Below, piece by piece: positions 19,474-28,087 of a stretch of DNA of 64,000 nt. The notes under the pieces were generated by a model. The model was not told the origin of the DNA. It worked only from the letters and a program-made list of their open reading frames with translations, and did not search any database. Source of the DNA: Tsukamurella pulmonis (GTDB lineage: Bacteria > Actinomycetota > Actinomycetes > Mycobacteriales > Mycobacteriaceae); the NCBI RefSeq assembly GCF_900103175.1, contig NZ_FNLF01000002.1, positions 2,494,136 through 2,558,135 on the forward strand. The letters run 5' to 3'. Made by a program: the position numbers and the translations under genes. How positions within the stretch are numbered: position 1 is the first letter of the stretch; each line of letters starts with the position of its first letter.

Positions 19474-19492
19474 GATAGTTAGCCTAACCTAG
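19474..19492 (-). promoter_or_regulatory. DtxR/IdeR-type iron box
   Basis: On the minus strand CTAGGTTAGGCTAACTATC matches 14 of 19 positions of the consensus TTAGGTTAGGCTAACCTAA, with the core AGGTTAGGCTAAC perfect. It sits 44-62 nt before the FAD monooxygenase and overlaps a possible -10 (TATCAT), so Fe-bound IdeR would block transcription. Confidence 0.6.
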
Positions 19493-19526
19493 CATCAGGG
19501 AGGCGCAAGGCGACGTGGCGAGCGTC

Positions 19527-20018
19527 TCACTCACGCGGCGCAAGCCACCGATTGTTCTGGAACACGCCGCGATCCACGCTGATCCGCCCGGCACCCGTGA
19601 TCAGGACCGCGAGCCCGAGCAAGAGGAACAGGAACGCCGAGGCGCCGGTCCACTGCTCATCGAGCAGCCCCGTGCCCTGATCCAATGCCGCGCCGGCGGT
19701 GTGCCAAGGGATGAGCCCACCGCCGGCCGCGAAGAGATGATCAGGCGCGGTGAGCAGTCCTCCCGCCATCACGGCGACGATGCCGGCGCCCGCGAGCGGG
19801 GTGAGCAACCCCAGAACCAGGAGCACCGGGGCACCGATCTCGACCGCCATCGCGAAGGCCGCCGTAACGTTCGGTACCGGCGTCCCGGTCTGAGCGAAGT
19901 TGTCGACGGTCCCGCTGTAACCCCAGTTGGTGAGCTTGTTCCACCCGTGAGGAATCAGCGCGAACGCGATTCCCCACCGCAGCAGCAGGCATCCTGCGTC
20001 GCGAACTCGAATGGCCAT
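19527..20018 (-). CDS. DoxX family membrane protein
   Basis: 163 aa with four predicted membrane helices. Family features are the first helix (CLLLRWGIAFALIPHGWNKL), a central VEIGAPVLLVLGLLTPLAG and a conserved C-terminal ISVDRG. DoxX-type proteins act in redox stress or quinone chemistry; the exact role is unknown. ATG 20018 has an AGGAG site. The next gene downstream is the iron-box-controlled monooxygenase. Confidence 0.85.
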   Translation of the reverse strand: MAIRVRDAGCLLLRWGIAFALIPHGWNKLTNWGYSGTVDNFAQTGTPVPNVTAAFAMAVEIGAPVLLVLGLLTPLAGAGIVAVMAGGLLTAPDHLFAAGGGLIPWHTAGAALDQGTGLLDEQWTGASAFLFLLLGLAVLITGAGRISVDRGVFQNNRWLAPRE

Positions 20019-20256
20019 GATGCTCCTCGCACGATCGGATAAGGGGAGACGAACGCGCACATCGGAACCGCGGCGCCGCCGAGGACGGGTCACGCGGGGA
20101 CGCTAGACCCAATCAATCGCACGCGCAACAAAAGACCGCGCCGTGACGCCCTGCCGCGAACCGAGGGGAGCCGCCCGGCCGGAATGTCCACCAGTGTTCA
20201 CGGGCCCGGAGCCCACAGTTCGCCGAACCGTGGGGCGCGACGGTTCTAGTGCGATC

Positions 20257-20829
20257 ATGATGATTTCATTGCGCACCCGAACGGCTTGCCGAGTCGCCGC
20301 GACAGTGCTCGGCATGGGCATCACCGCTGCGGTTCTGCCGGCCGCGGCGCACGCCGCGACGCCGAGCTATGACACGTGGCGCGCCGATGTCCAGGCCGCC
20401 ATGTCGGGCGGCACCGCGTGGCTCGACCAGCGCAAGCAGCAGGGCGGCGAACGCCTGGCCATCGTGCTGGACATCGACAACACCGCGCTGCAGACCGACT
20501 ACCGCCCGGGCACCGCAACGCCGGAGGTGCTCGATTTCGCACGCCATGCCAAGGACATCGGCTTCGCGGTTCTGTTCGCCTCATACCGCACCAACGCCGA
20601 CAGTGCCACCGCCGCGGTGACCGCGGTCGGCTATCCCGTGGACGCGATGTGCCCGCGGACGCCGCGGACGGCCCGCCATGCGACGGACAGCAAGCAGGCC
20701 TGCCGGTCGAAGTACGCGGCCGAGGGGTACACGATCACTGCCAACGTGGGGAACCGGCCCGGAGACTTCACCGGCGGCGACTACGAGAAGGCGTTCAAGC
20801 TCCCGGACTACGACGAGACCCTGCAGTAA
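20257..20829 (+). CDS. Secreted HAD acid phosphatase (class IIIB type)
   Basis: 190 aa. The signal peptide ends about AAAHA|A (residue 33). HAD motif I is VLDIDNTAL, with D72 as nucleophile and D74 as acid/base, and a late acidic motif (NRPGDFTGGDYEKAFKLPDYDE) ends the protein. It hydrolyses phosphate monoesters outside the cell. Motif II (FASYRTN) is unusual, since most relatives have a Thr-Gly-Arg loop here. ATG 20260 is an alternative start. Confidence 0.85.
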   Translation: MMISLRTRTACRVAATVLGMGITAAVLPAAAHAATPSYDTWRADVQAAMSGGTAWLDQRKQQGGERLAIVLDIDNTALQTDYRPGTATPEVLDFARHAKDIGFAVLFASYRTNADSATAAVTAVGYPVDAMCPRTPRTARHATDSKQACRSKYAAEGYTITANVGNRPGDFTGGDYEKAFKLPDYDETLQ

Positions 20830-21092
20830 TCGTTCGCCGCGCAGACTCCCCGAACCCACTTTTTCGTCACAGTGACGTTATGGCGTGGACAGGCGGGAGC
20901 CCGGGGAAGCGGCGGGCGGGGCGATCCGCGCAACGACACGCTCAGCATGCCGAACGGCGGGCGATCTCGACGGACGCCCACAGCAGGGCCGCGCAAGGGT
21001 GACGCGGCGGAGAGTGTGCGGACGAACGCCGACGAGGGAAACGCCGGATCACTGCAGCGCCTCGGGCGCAGCAACCGACGACTGCGACGAAC
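20830..21092. other. Gene-free segment before the transposon
   Basis: I see no convincing gene. It holds the 13-bp palindrome at 20865-20877 followed by an ATG-led 40-codon frame (MAWTGGSPGKRRAG...) of poor coding quality, and is the left half of the transposon target site. Confidence 0.5.
20865..20877. repeat. 13-bp palindrome also found in front of tnsA
   Basis: CGTCACAGTGACG, followed 3-4 nt later by an ATG. The same 13 bases, again followed by an ATG, occur on the minus strand at 35145-35133 before tnsA inside the transposon. Confidence 0.6.
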
Positions 21093-21097
21093 CCATC
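21093..21097. repeat. Target site duplication, left copy
   Basis: CCATC directly before the left terminal TGTCCC. The identical 5 bases follow the right end at 35368-35372; 5 bp is the usual duplication for TnsB/TniA-type transposition. Confidence 0.92.
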
Positions 21098-21202
21098 TGT
21101 CCCTTCTCATTCCACTTGACGCATTCCCACCGCTCTGACCTGCGTTGCGTCAACTCGATTGAGAATTGAAACGGTGCGCCTTCTCAATCTACTTGTCGCA
21201 AA
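21098..21202. repeat. Left-end TnsB-type binding repeats
   Basis: Three ~22-bp sites: L1 21103-21125 (CTTCTCATTCCACTTGACGC...), L2 21145-21166 in inverted orientation (TTGCGTCAACTCGATTGAGA...) and L3 21180-21202 (CTTCTCAATCTACTTGTCGC...). The common core is TTCTCA-N6-9-TTGACGCA. No gene lies between 21203 and 21372. Confidence 0.85.
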
Positions 21203-21372
21203 TCGTCAGATCGTCGGGATCGATGGGCGTAAGCGTACTTGTCGGGCACAGGACCGCCACCCAGGCCCGTGACGTCGCGTCGATGCATCTCGATGACGTT
21301 CTCGCGGGCACGTAGCCACCCTTGCGGCTCACCCCGGTCGGCCGCGCGGACCTCACGCGCCGAGCTTGTGGG

Positions 21373-21780
21373 TCAGTGGCGGCCGGCGAGGGCGGTGAGT
21401 GTGTTCGCGAACTCCTCGGCGATCGCCAATTGGGCTCGGAGTTCGGCGCAGCGCTGCTGCGCGGCGTCGGAGCATTGATCGACGAAAGCGGTGGCGTCGG
21501 CCCGCACCGTGGCGGTTGCTGCCGGGTCGGCGAGGGTGTCGAGGGCGGCGAGCAGGTCCCGCATCTGCTCGAGAGTGAAGCCGAGGGGTTTCATGCGGCG
21601 GATCACCAGCAGGCGTTCGACGTCGGCCGCGGTGTAGAGGCGAAAGCCCCCGGGGCTGCGTTCGGACGGGGCGACCAGCCCCATCTCGTCGTAGTGCCGG
21701 ATCGTTTTGAGCGACAGTCCAGTTGCTTCGGCGACTTGGCCGATCTGCAGCAGCCGGCCGCCTTCGGGTTCGTCAGCCAT
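21373..21780 (-). CDS. MerR family transcriptional regulator
   Basis: 135 aa. A MerR winged HTH at the N-terminus (LQIGQVAEATGLSLKTIRHYDEMGLV) is followed by a coiled-coil dimerisation helix. There are no metal-site cysteines in the loop, only one Cys in VDQCSDAAQQRC and one nearby, so it is not a typical mercury/copper sensor. It starts 10 bp after the SulP stop in the same operon and probably acts on the operator at 23404-23424 in front of sulP. Confidence 0.88.
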   Translation of the reverse strand: MADEPEGGRLLQIGQVAEATGLSLKTIRHYDEMGLVAPSERSPGGFRLYTAADVERLLVIRRMKPLGFTLEQMRDLLAALDTLADPAATATVRADATAFVDQCSDAAQQRCAELRAQLAIAEEFANTLTALAGRH

Positions 21781-21790
21781 GATCGTGAGC

Positions 21791-23296
21791 CTAGTGTTCG
21801 CCGCCGAGGTGGCCGCTGAGCCGTCCGTGCCGCTCCGCGGATGCTGGGTTGAGGCCGATGAACTCGACTGTCTTGCCCTTGTTGCGGTACTTGGTCTCGA
21901 TCGCGTCGAGGGCCGCGACGGTGGAGGCGTCCCAGACGTGGGTGTCGGAGAGGTCGATGATCACGTGCTCGGGGTCGTCGACGTAGTCGAACTGGTAGAC
22001 CAGGTCGTTGCTGGAGGCGAAGAACAGTTCGCCGCGCACTCGGTAGGTGCGGGTGCCCGCATTGTCGGATGCGGTGGGTGTGACCTCGGTGAAGTGGGCG
22101 ACGCGGCGGACGAACAGCAGGGTCGCGACGATGACGCCGCCGATCACGCCGTACGCCAGGTTGTGGGTGGCGACGGTGATCGCGACGGTGACGATCATGA
22201 CTGCGGTCTCGCTGCGCGGCATCCGCCGCAGTGTCGCCGGGGCGATGCTGTGCCAGTCGAAGGTGCCGACGGCGACCATCACCATCACGGCGACCAGTGC
22301 GGCCATCGGGATCTGCGCCACCAGATCTCCGAGTCCGACGACGAGGATCAGCAGGAACAGGCCGGCGAGGAAGGTCGAGATCCGGGTCCGCGCGCCGGAG
22401 CTTTTGACGTTGATCATGGTCTGGCCGATCATCGCGCAGCCGCCCATGCCGCCGAAGAATCCGGTGATGACGTTCGCGACGCCCTGCCCCCAGCCTTCGC
22501 GGGTCTTGTCGGAGTGGGTGTCGGTGATGTCGTCGACGAGCTTGGCGGTCATCAACGATTCGAGCAGGCCGACCAGGGCCATCGCGATCGCGTACGGGGC
22601 GATCAACTTCAGGGTGTCCAGGTTGTACGGGACATCGGGGATGAGCCACTGCGGCAGGGTGCTCGGCAGCTCGCCCTCGTCGCCGACGTTCGGTACTCCC
22701 AGGCCGAAGGCCATGGTGATAGCGGTGAGCAGCACGATCGCCACCAGGGGTGCTGGCACCGCGTTCGACAGCTTCGGCAGACCGACCATGATGACCAAGC
22801 CTGCGGCGATCATCGGATACACCAGCCAGGGCACGTCCGTCATGTGTGGCAGCTGGGCCAGGAAGATCAGGATCGCCAGGGCGTTGACGAAGCCGACCAT
22901 CACCGACCGGGGGATGAACCGCATCAGCTTCGCCACCCCCAGTGCGCTGAGCACGACCTGCAGGATCCCGGCGAGGATCACCGTCGCCAGCAGGTAGTCC
23001 AGCCCGTACTCACGAGAAATCGGCGCCACCACCAACGCGATCGCACCGGTCGCCGCCGAGATCATCGCCGGCCGCCCACCGACGATCGCGATGGTCACCG
23101 CCATGGTGAACGAGGCGAACAGCCCGACCCGCGGGTCGACCCCGGCGATGATCGAGAACGAGATCGCCTCCGGAATCAGCGCTAATGCGACGACGAGACC
23201 GGCGAGGGACTCGGTTTTGAGGCGTTTCGGGCTCCGCAGCGCCGCAACGACATCGCTGCCCTGCACGGCCTCTTTCACACGCGTCTGTACTGCCAT
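21791..23296 (-). CDS. SulP family inorganic anion transporter with STAS domain
   Basis: 501 aa. Multi-helix SulP core (GLVVALALIPEAISFSIIAGVDPRVGLFAS; a conserved GGMGGCAMIGQTMINVKSSGARTR loop) and a C-terminal STAS domain (about 390-490; VIIDLSDTHVWDASTVAALDAIETKY). SulP proteins carry sulfate, bicarbonate or related oxyanions; the substrate in an arsenic cargo is unknown. It lies last but one in the long minus-strand cargo series, followed by merR. Confidence 0.88.
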   Translation of the reverse strand: MAVQTRVKEAVQGSDVVAALRSPKRLKTESLAGLVVALALIPEAISFSIIAGVDPRVGLFASFTMAVTIAIVGGRPAMISAATGAIALVVAPISREYGLDYLLATVILAGILQVVLSALGVAKLMRFIPRSVMVGFVNALAILIFLAQLPHMTDVPWLVYPMIAAGLVIMVGLPKLSNAVPAPLVAIVLLTAITMAFGLGVPNVGDEGELPSTLPQWLIPDVPYNLDTLKLIAPYAIAMALVGLLESLMTAKLVDDITDTHSDKTREGWGQGVANVITGFFGGMGGCAMIGQTMINVKSSGARTRISTFLAGLFLLILVVGLGDLVAQIPMAALVAVMVMVAVGTFDWHSIAPATLRRMPRSETAVMIVTVAITVATHNLAYGVIGGVIVATLLFVRRVAHFTEVTPTASDNAGTRTYRVRGELFFASSNDLVYQFDYVDDPEHVIIDLSDTHVWDASTVAALDAIETKYRNKGKTVEFIGLNPASAERHGRLSGHLGGEH

Positions 23297-23398
23297 CGAG
23301 ATCGGGGATCCTCCGTGAATCGGTCGCACGGCACTGCACAGCAACGGTGCGACGGGTGGGTGGTGACGGTGCGCGGTCGTCCGCGCAAGCTGCATCAG

Positions 23399-23424
23399 AC
23401 CCTACCCTCCCGTAAGGGGAGTTT
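23399..23424 (-). promoter_or_regulatory. MerR-type operator/promoter of sulP-merR
   Basis: CTCCC-GTAAG-GGGAG inverted repeat (23407-23421), followed on the minus strand by a -10 TAGGGT (23404-23399). Sequence between the possible -35 (GATGAA region) and -10 is 18-19 nt, the long spacer typical of MerR-activated promoters. It lies about 100 nt before sulP. The rest of the 226-bp gap shows no gene. Confidence 0.6.
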
Positions 23425-23522
23425 CATCCGTGGGTGTCGAGCGGCCCGCGTTGCAGTGGATCTTCCTTACGACTGCGACCTCGTCAGTGTGTGTCGATGA
23501 TCGCTGTCGTCGGAAGGAGTGA

Positions 23523-24944
23523 TTACCGATTGAACGTAAGAGCGCTGCGTTGATGCTGCAGCTGGTGCTCGCGGACCCAGTTCTGGGCGGCGACCTGCAC
23601 GGCGTCCCACGGGGAGCCGAGCGGCGGGGTGTAGGACAGGTCGAGTTCGGAGAGGGCGTCGATGGTCATGCCGTGGTGCAGGGCGGTGGCGTAGGTGTCG
23701 ACGCGCTTGGAGATCTCCGCGGTGCGATGGCCGATGAGCTGAGCGCCGAGCAGGATGCCGGTGTTCTGGTCGCCGGTGATGCGGATGCTGATCGGTGTGG
23801 CGCCCGGGTAGTAGGCCTTGTGATCGTCCGGTGTGGAGGTCGTCGACACCGGTACCCAGCCGCGGTCGGCGGCGAGGGCTTCGGTCTCTTTGAGGCCGGT
23901 GCGGGCGGCGACGAGGTCGAAGATCTTGACGACCTGGGTGCCGAGGGATCCGGTGTAGTGGGCGGTGCCGCCGAGGGCGTTCTCGCCGGCGACGCGGCCC
24001 TGCTTGTGCGCGGTCGTCCCGAGCGGCAGCCAGGTGATGCCGAGCTGGCGGTGGTGGGTGTGCACGGCATCGCCGGCGGCGAAGACGTCCGGCAGGTTGG
24101 TGCGCATCTGCTCGTCGACGGCGATCGTGCCCTTGACCCCGAGCTCGGCCCCGGCCTTGGCGGCCAGCTCGGTGTCCGGGCGCACGCCGACGACGACGAG
24201 CACCAGATCAGCAGTCAACTGGTCGGTCTCGCCGTCACGTTCGGTGGTCACGGCCAGCCCGCCGGTGGCGGTGCGGTTCACGGCGGTGACCAGGGTGTTG
24301 GTGCGGACGTCGACCCCGTTGCGGACGAGTTCGGTGTGGACGAGGGCGCCGAGTTCAGGTTCGACGGTGGGCAGCACCTCGGGCAGGGCTTCGATTTGAG
24401 TCACGTGGATGCCGCGGGCGGTGAGCCCTTCGGCCATCTCGAGGCCGATGTAGCCGGCGCCGATAATGATCGCGGTCTTCGGATCCTTGGCGGTGAGGGT
24501 GTTCATCACGGCGAAGGTGTCGCCCATCGAGTGAAGCAGGTGCACACCATCGTCAGCGCCGAGGCGGTCGAGGCCGGTGATCGGCGGCCGCACCGATACC
24601 GCGCCGGTGCCGATGACGAGGGCGTCGTAGTCGAGGTCGCGAGTGGCGCCGCCGGGGCCGGTGACCGTGAGGCGGTGCCCGGCGGCGTCGATCGCGGTCG
24701 CGAGGGTGTCGGTGTGCACGGTCATGCCGGTGGCGGCGAGGTCGGCGGCGGTGCGGTGGGCGAGGTTGCTCCAGTGGGTGACCTCGCCGGAGACGTAGTA
24801 CGGGATGCCGCAGATGGAGAAGTTCGGGTAGGCGTCGGCGACGACCACGGTGACCTCGCTGGTGGGGTCGAGTTCGCGGGCCCGCAGGGCCGCGGAGATC
24901 CCGGCGTCCGAACCGCCGATGGCGATGATCTTGCGTGCAGACAT
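23523..24944 (-). CDS. CoA-disulfide-reductase-like FAD/NAD(P) oxidoreductase
   Basis: 473 aa. FAD motif (IAIGGSDAGISAA), the redox-active single Cys in NFSICGIPYYVSGE, the NAD(P) motif (AIIIGAGYIGLEMAEGL), the FAD/NAD-linking GD motif (VFAAGDAVHT) and a C-terminal dimerisation domain with KIFDLVAARTGL. This fits the CoA-disulfide reductase/Nox branch, where a Cys forms a mixed disulfide or persulfide. Between arsC and sulP it may recycle a thiol used in arsenate reduction, but that is inference. ATG at 24944 precedes the GxGxxG fold. Confidence 0.85.
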   Translation of the reverse strand: MSARKIIAIGGSDAGISAALRARELDPTSEVTVVVADAYPNFSICGIPYYVSGEVTHWSNLAHRTAADLAATGMTVHTDTLATAIDAAGHRLTVTGPGGATRDLDYDALVIGTGAVSVRPPITGLDRLGADDGVHLLHSMGDTFAVMNTLTAKDPKTAIIIGAGYIGLEMAEGLTARGIHVTQIEALPEVLPTVEPELGALVHTELVRNGVDVRTNTLVTAVNRTATGGLAVTTERDGETDQLTADLVLVVVGVRPDTELAAKAGAELGVKGTIAVDEQMRTNLPDVFAAGDAVHTHHRQLGITWLPLGTTAHKQGRVAGENALGGTAHYTGSLGTQVVKIFDLVAARTGLKETEALAADRGWVPVSTTSTPDDHKAYYPGATPISIRITGDQNTGILLGAQLIGHRTAEISKRVDTYATALHHGMTIDALSELDLSYTPPLGSPWDAVQVAAQNWVREHQLQHQRSALTFNR

Positions 24945-25062
24945 GGGTGTTTTCGTTCCCTTCCAAGAACACAGGCGAGATGAGCAGGGCAGGCGGAACA
25001 CGGCCGACGGCGGCGAAGGCCGGGCGGTCGACCAGATCTAGAGACGGGGCGGGTCGGGTGGG

Positions 25063-25722
25063 TCAGGTGGTGGCCGGCAGGAGGTCGGTGAGGAGGGCTT
25101 GGACGCGGCGGTCGAGGTCGTCGCGGATCAGGCGGACGGTCTCGATGGGGTGGTTGTCGGGGTCGGCGACCTGCCAGTCCAGGTACCGCTTGCCCGGGTA
25201 GACCGGGCAGGCGTCGCCGCAGCCCATGGAGATCACCACGTCCGCGGCCGCGACCACGTCGTCGGTGAGCGGCTTGGGGAACTCCGCGGCCAGGTCGAGC
25301 CCGACCTCGGCCATGGCCTGCTCGACGACCGGGTTGATCGCCGTGGCAGGCAGCGAGCCTGCGGAGCGGACGTGCACCCGCCCGCCGCCGTGGTGGGTGA
25401 GCAGGGCGGCGGCCATCTGCGAGCGGCCCGCGTTGTGCACGCAGATGAACAGCACCTCCGGCACCGTCTTGCTGGTCGCACCCGTGGATTGCGCGAGTGC
25501 GGTGAGGCGTTCGGCGGCGAACCGGCCGGCGAGGGTGACCAGGTGGGTGTGGATGCGGGCGGTGCGCCGCAGCGCGGTGTAGGACTCGAAGACGACCCGT
25601 TCGACGGTCTGCTCGGAGACGATCCCGCGGTACTGGACCGCGAGCCGCTCCGCGGTCCGGGCGAGCAGCGCCTGCGGCATCAGCAGTTCCGGTGTGCCGG
25701 CCGGTTCGGTGGTGGCGTTCAT
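25063..25722 (-). CDS. Arsenate reductase with N-terminal three-helix domain
   Basis: 219 aa. Residues ~15-80 form a helical dimerisation-type domain (ARTAERLAVQYRGIVSEQTVERVV, read in parts), followed by a low-molecular-weight phosphatase-like ArsC domain. The P-loop is C94-VHNAG-R100-S with the catalytic Arg kept. C168 and C172 in MGCGDACPVYPG can serve as resolving cysteines, as in the thioredoxin-coupled class. It lies 40 bp after the single-Cys ArsC in the same operon, so the element has two mechanistic types of arsenate reductase. Confidence 0.88.
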   Translation of the reverse strand: MNATTEPAGTPELLMPQALLARTAERLAVQYRGIVSEQTVERVVFESYTALRRTARIHTHLVTLAGRFAAERLTALAQSTGATSKTVPEVLFICVHNAGRSQMAAALLTHHGGGRVHVRSAGSLPATAINPVVEQAMAEVGLDLAAEFPKPLTDDVVAAADVVISMGCGDACPVYPGKRYLDWQVADPDNHPIETVRLIRDDLDRRVQALLTDLLPATT

Positions 25723-25762
25723 TCCTATGCTCCCGTTCGTCCGATCCCGGCCTGCTGGGTTG

Positions 25763-26212
25763 CTACCGGGTGGTGAGTTCGGCTGCCAGCGCGGTGACGC
25801 GGGCGGCGATGTCGTCGCGGACCAGGCGCATCCGCTCGATGCCGTCGATGCCCCGCTCCGACGGCTCGTCGGTGTCCCAGTTGACCAGCGCCACACCGTC
25901 AGGGGTCTCGACTACCGCTTCGCGGCCGAGGGTGACCACCAGGTCCACGCGGGAGAGCAGATCGGGGTCGATCGGCTTCGGGGTCTCACCGGTGATGTCG
26001 ACGCCGACCTCCGCGAGAGACTCGGCGGACAGGCCGTTGACCGCGGACCCGGGCTTGGTGCCGGCCGAGTACACGGCGACCGCGTCGCCGGCGGTCTTAC
26101 GCATCAGACCGGCGGCCATCTGCGACTTGCCGCCGTTCTTCACGCACACGAACAGAACACTCGGCGTGCCCGATTCGGTCTCGGTATCAGGCTTGGTCTG
26201 GTTGTCGGGCAT
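25763..26212 (-). CDS. arsC: Arsenate reductase, single-cysteine (mycothiol-type)
   Basis: 149 aa, low-molecular-weight phosphatase fold. Active site is C23-VKNGG-K29-S: the P-loop Arg of the family is Lys. C23 is the only Cys in the protein, so reduction must use an external thiol. This matches the Corynebacterium glutamicum ArsC1/C2 class, which uses mycothiol and mycoredoxin. Its ATG shares a base with the acr3 stop (TGATG). The close homologue at 35567 has the same Lys. Confidence 0.88.
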   Translation of the reverse strand: MPDNQTKPDTETESGTPSVLFVCVKNGGKSQMAAGLMRKTAGDAVAVYSAGTKPGSAVNGLSAESLAEVGVDITGETPKPIDPDLLSRVDLVVTLGREAVVETPDGVALVNWDTDEPSERGIDGIERMRLVRDDIAARVTALAAELTTR

Positions 26213-27327
26213 CAGTTCATACTCCTGGACGAATCAGCTGCGGTCGCAGCGGAGGACGGGGTGAGGGGGAATCGCTTGCGCAGGGCGAGTGAGACGTAGA
26301 CGAGGCCGACGAGGACCGGCACCTCAATGAGCGGTCCGACGACGCCGGCGAGGGCCTGGCCGGAGGTGGCGCCGTAGGTTGCGATCGCGACGGCGATGGC
26401 GAGCTCGAAGTTGTTGCCGGCGGCGGTGAACGCGAGCGTGGTGGTGCGCTCGTAGCCCAGGCCCATGACGGCGCCGAGCAGGTAGCCGCCGCCCCACATG
26501 ATCGCGAAGTACACCAGCAGCGGCACCGCGATCCGGGCGACGTCCCACGGGCGGGAGGTGATCTGCTCACCCTGGAGCGCGAAGAGGATGACGATGGTGA
26601 ACAGCAGCCCGTACAGGGCCCACGGCCCGATCTTCGGGAGGAACTTCGCTTCGTACCAGTCGCGGCCCTTGGTCTTCTCGCCGATCCGGCGCGAGAGGTA
26701 GCCGGCGAGCAGCGGAATGCCGAGGAAGATCAGCACCGATTTGGCGATCTGCCACGGTGAGGTGCTGATCGTGGTCTGCTCCAGACCGAGCCAGCCGGGC
26801 AGGATCGAGAGATAGAACCAGCCGAGGACGGCGAACATGATCACCTGGAACACCGAGTTCAGCGCCACCAGCACGGCCGCCGCCTCGCGGTCGCCGCAGG
26901 CCAGGTCGTTCCAGATGATCACCATCGCGATGCACCGGGCCAGGCCGACGATGATCAGACCCGTCCGATACTCGGGCAAGTCGGGCAGGAAGATCCAGGC
27001 GAGGGCGAACATCAGCGCCGGGCCGAGGACCCAGTTCAGCAGCAGCGAGCCGAGGAGGAGTTTGCGGTCGCCGGTGACGGTATCGAGGCGGTCGTAGCGG
27101 ACCTTCGCCAGCACCGGGTACATCATGATCAGCAGGCCGATGGCGATCGGCAGCGAGACGCCGTCGACCTGGATCTTCTCCAGCGCGGTGTTCAGGCCGG
27201 GGATCATCCGGCCCAGCAGCAGGCCGGCGACCATGGCGACGCCGATCCACACCGGCAGGAACCGGTCGAGGGTGGAGAGTTTGCCGACGACCGGCTGATG
27301 CTCGGCGGCTGTTGCGGGGCTGGTCAC
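26212..27327 (-). CDS. acr3: Acr3 arsenite efflux permease
   Basis: 371 aa, ten predicted membrane helices. Acr3 signatures are present: the Cys in [35 protein letters not shown], and the Glu-containing [15 protein letters not shown]. It exports As(III)/Sb(III) using the proton motive force. The start overlaps the arsR stop, and the stop overlaps the arsC start, giving a tightly coupled arsR-acr3-arsC unit. It is very similar to the copy at 35989-37095 outside the transposon. Confidence 0.95.
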   Translation of the reverse strand: MTSPATAAEHQPVVGKLSTLDRFLPVWIGVAMVAGLLLGRMIPGLNTALEKIQVDGVSLPIAIGLLIMMYPVLAKVRYDRLDTVTGDRKLLLGSLLLNWVLGPALMFALAWIFLPDLPEYRTGLIIVGLARCIAMVIIWNDLACGDREAAAVLVALNSVFQVIMFAVLGWFYLSILPGWLGLEQTTISTSPWQIAKSVLIFLGIPLLAGYLSRRIGEKTKGRDWYEAKFLPKIGPWALYGLLFTIVILFALQGEQITSRPWDVARIAVPLLVYFAIMWGGGYLLGAVMGLGYERTTTLAFTAAGNNFELAIAVAIATYGATSGQALAGVVGPLIEVPVLVGLVYVSLALRKRFPLTPSSAATAADSSRSMN

Positions 27328-27707
27328 GAAAGAACCTCCATCGAAGTGGCGCTGGTGGCGGGTTCGCCGGACTGCAGGATCCCGGCGAGCGAGGACAGGA
27401 CTTCGGGGATGACGCGGTAGTACACCCAGGAGGCGCGGCGCTCGGACTCGAGCAGCCCCGCAGTCTTGAGGACCTTGAGGTGATGGGAGATCGTCGGCTG
27501 CGAGACGTCCACGGCCGGCGAGATGTCGCAGACGCAGGCCTCGCCATTCTCGTGGCTGGCGATCAAGCTGAACAACCGCAACCGGATCGGGTCAGCGAGA
27601 GCCTTGAACACCGCCGCCAGATCGACGGACTGGGTTTCCGACAGGGGTTCACGGACCAGCGGTGAGCACCGCACGGTCACCTCGGTCAACGGAATCGAAT
27701 TCGACAC
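27324..27707 (-). CDS. arsR: ArsR repressor, CxC (alpha-3) type
   Basis: 127 aa winged HTH (VSQPTISHHLKVLKTAGLLESERRASWVYYRV, read in parts). The As(III) site is C58-V-C60 at the start of the DNA-binding helix region (ACVCDIS), the classic ArsR layout. GTG start. It heads the arsR-acr3-arsC-arsC operon and overlaps acr3 by 4 nt. It differs from the arsR at 30105, which has an N-terminal Cys pair, so this transposon carries two sensor types. Confidence 0.93.
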   Translation of the reverse strand: MSNSIPLTEVTVRCSPLVREPLSETQSVDLAAVFKALADPIRLRLFSLIASHENGEACVCDISPAVDVSQPTISHHLKVLKTAGLLESERRASWVYYRVIPEVLSSLAGILQSGEPATSATSMEVLS

Positions 27708-27710
27708 ACA

Positions 27711-27720
27711 TCAATATTGA
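27711..27720. promoter_or_regulatory. Probable ArsR operator
   Basis: Palindrome TCAATATTGA, 3 nt from the arsR GTG start. ArsR-family sites commonly contain this AT-rich inverted repeat. It would give autoregulation of the operon. Confidence 0.5.
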
Positions 27721-27768
27721 CAGACGTCGATCTCGAACGCAATATGGTCGCCGTCCGCCGCGACGGGC

Positions 27769-28086
27769 TCAGCGGTCGAGAATCTCCCCGGACAGTTCGT
27801 TGATCACGACACGGAGGCGGGCGAGTTCCTCGACACCGGCTGAGGTGGCTGTGTAGACGCGTCGCACCCGGCCGTCGACGAGGTGCTCTGAGGAGCGAAG
27901 GAGTCCGCCGTCTTCGAGGCGTTGCAGCAGCGGATAGAGGGTTCCGGGTGAGATGCGGTAGCCGTGGTGCGCGAGTTCTTCGGCCATCCACGCGCCGTAG
28001 ACACCGCCGTCTTCGGCGGCATGGTGCAGGATATGGACCGGCACAGCGCCGCGCAGAAGTTCGCGCACCAGGTCCATGTCGGGCAC
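27769..28086 (-). CDS. PadR family transcriptional regulator
   Basis: 105 aa, single winged HTH domain. Family features: HILHHAAEDGGVYGAWMAEEL, the RISPGTLYPLLQRLEDGGLL recognition region and the wing GRVRRVYTATSAGVEELARL. It lies 1 nt after the stop of the APC permease on the same strand, so it probably controls that permease through the palindromes at 29404-29427. Confidence 0.9.
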   Translation of the reverse strand: MPDMDLVRELLRGAVPVHILHHAAEDGGVYGAWMAEELAHHGYRISPGTLYPLLQRLEDGGLLRSSEHLVDGRVRRVYTATSAGVEELARLRVVINELSGEILDR

Positions 28087-28087
28087 C

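Noticed and set aside
20872-21169. Short frames across the left end of the transposon, including one that would extend through CCATC after excision
   Set aside because: In silico joining gives an open frame of about 96 codons, but codon use and composition look non-coding, so I do not claim an interrupted gene.
21098-21202. Possible CRISPR-like array in the repeats of the transposon end
   Set aside because: The repeats are few, irregular, partly inverted and match those at the other end; they are transposase sites, not a CRISPR array.
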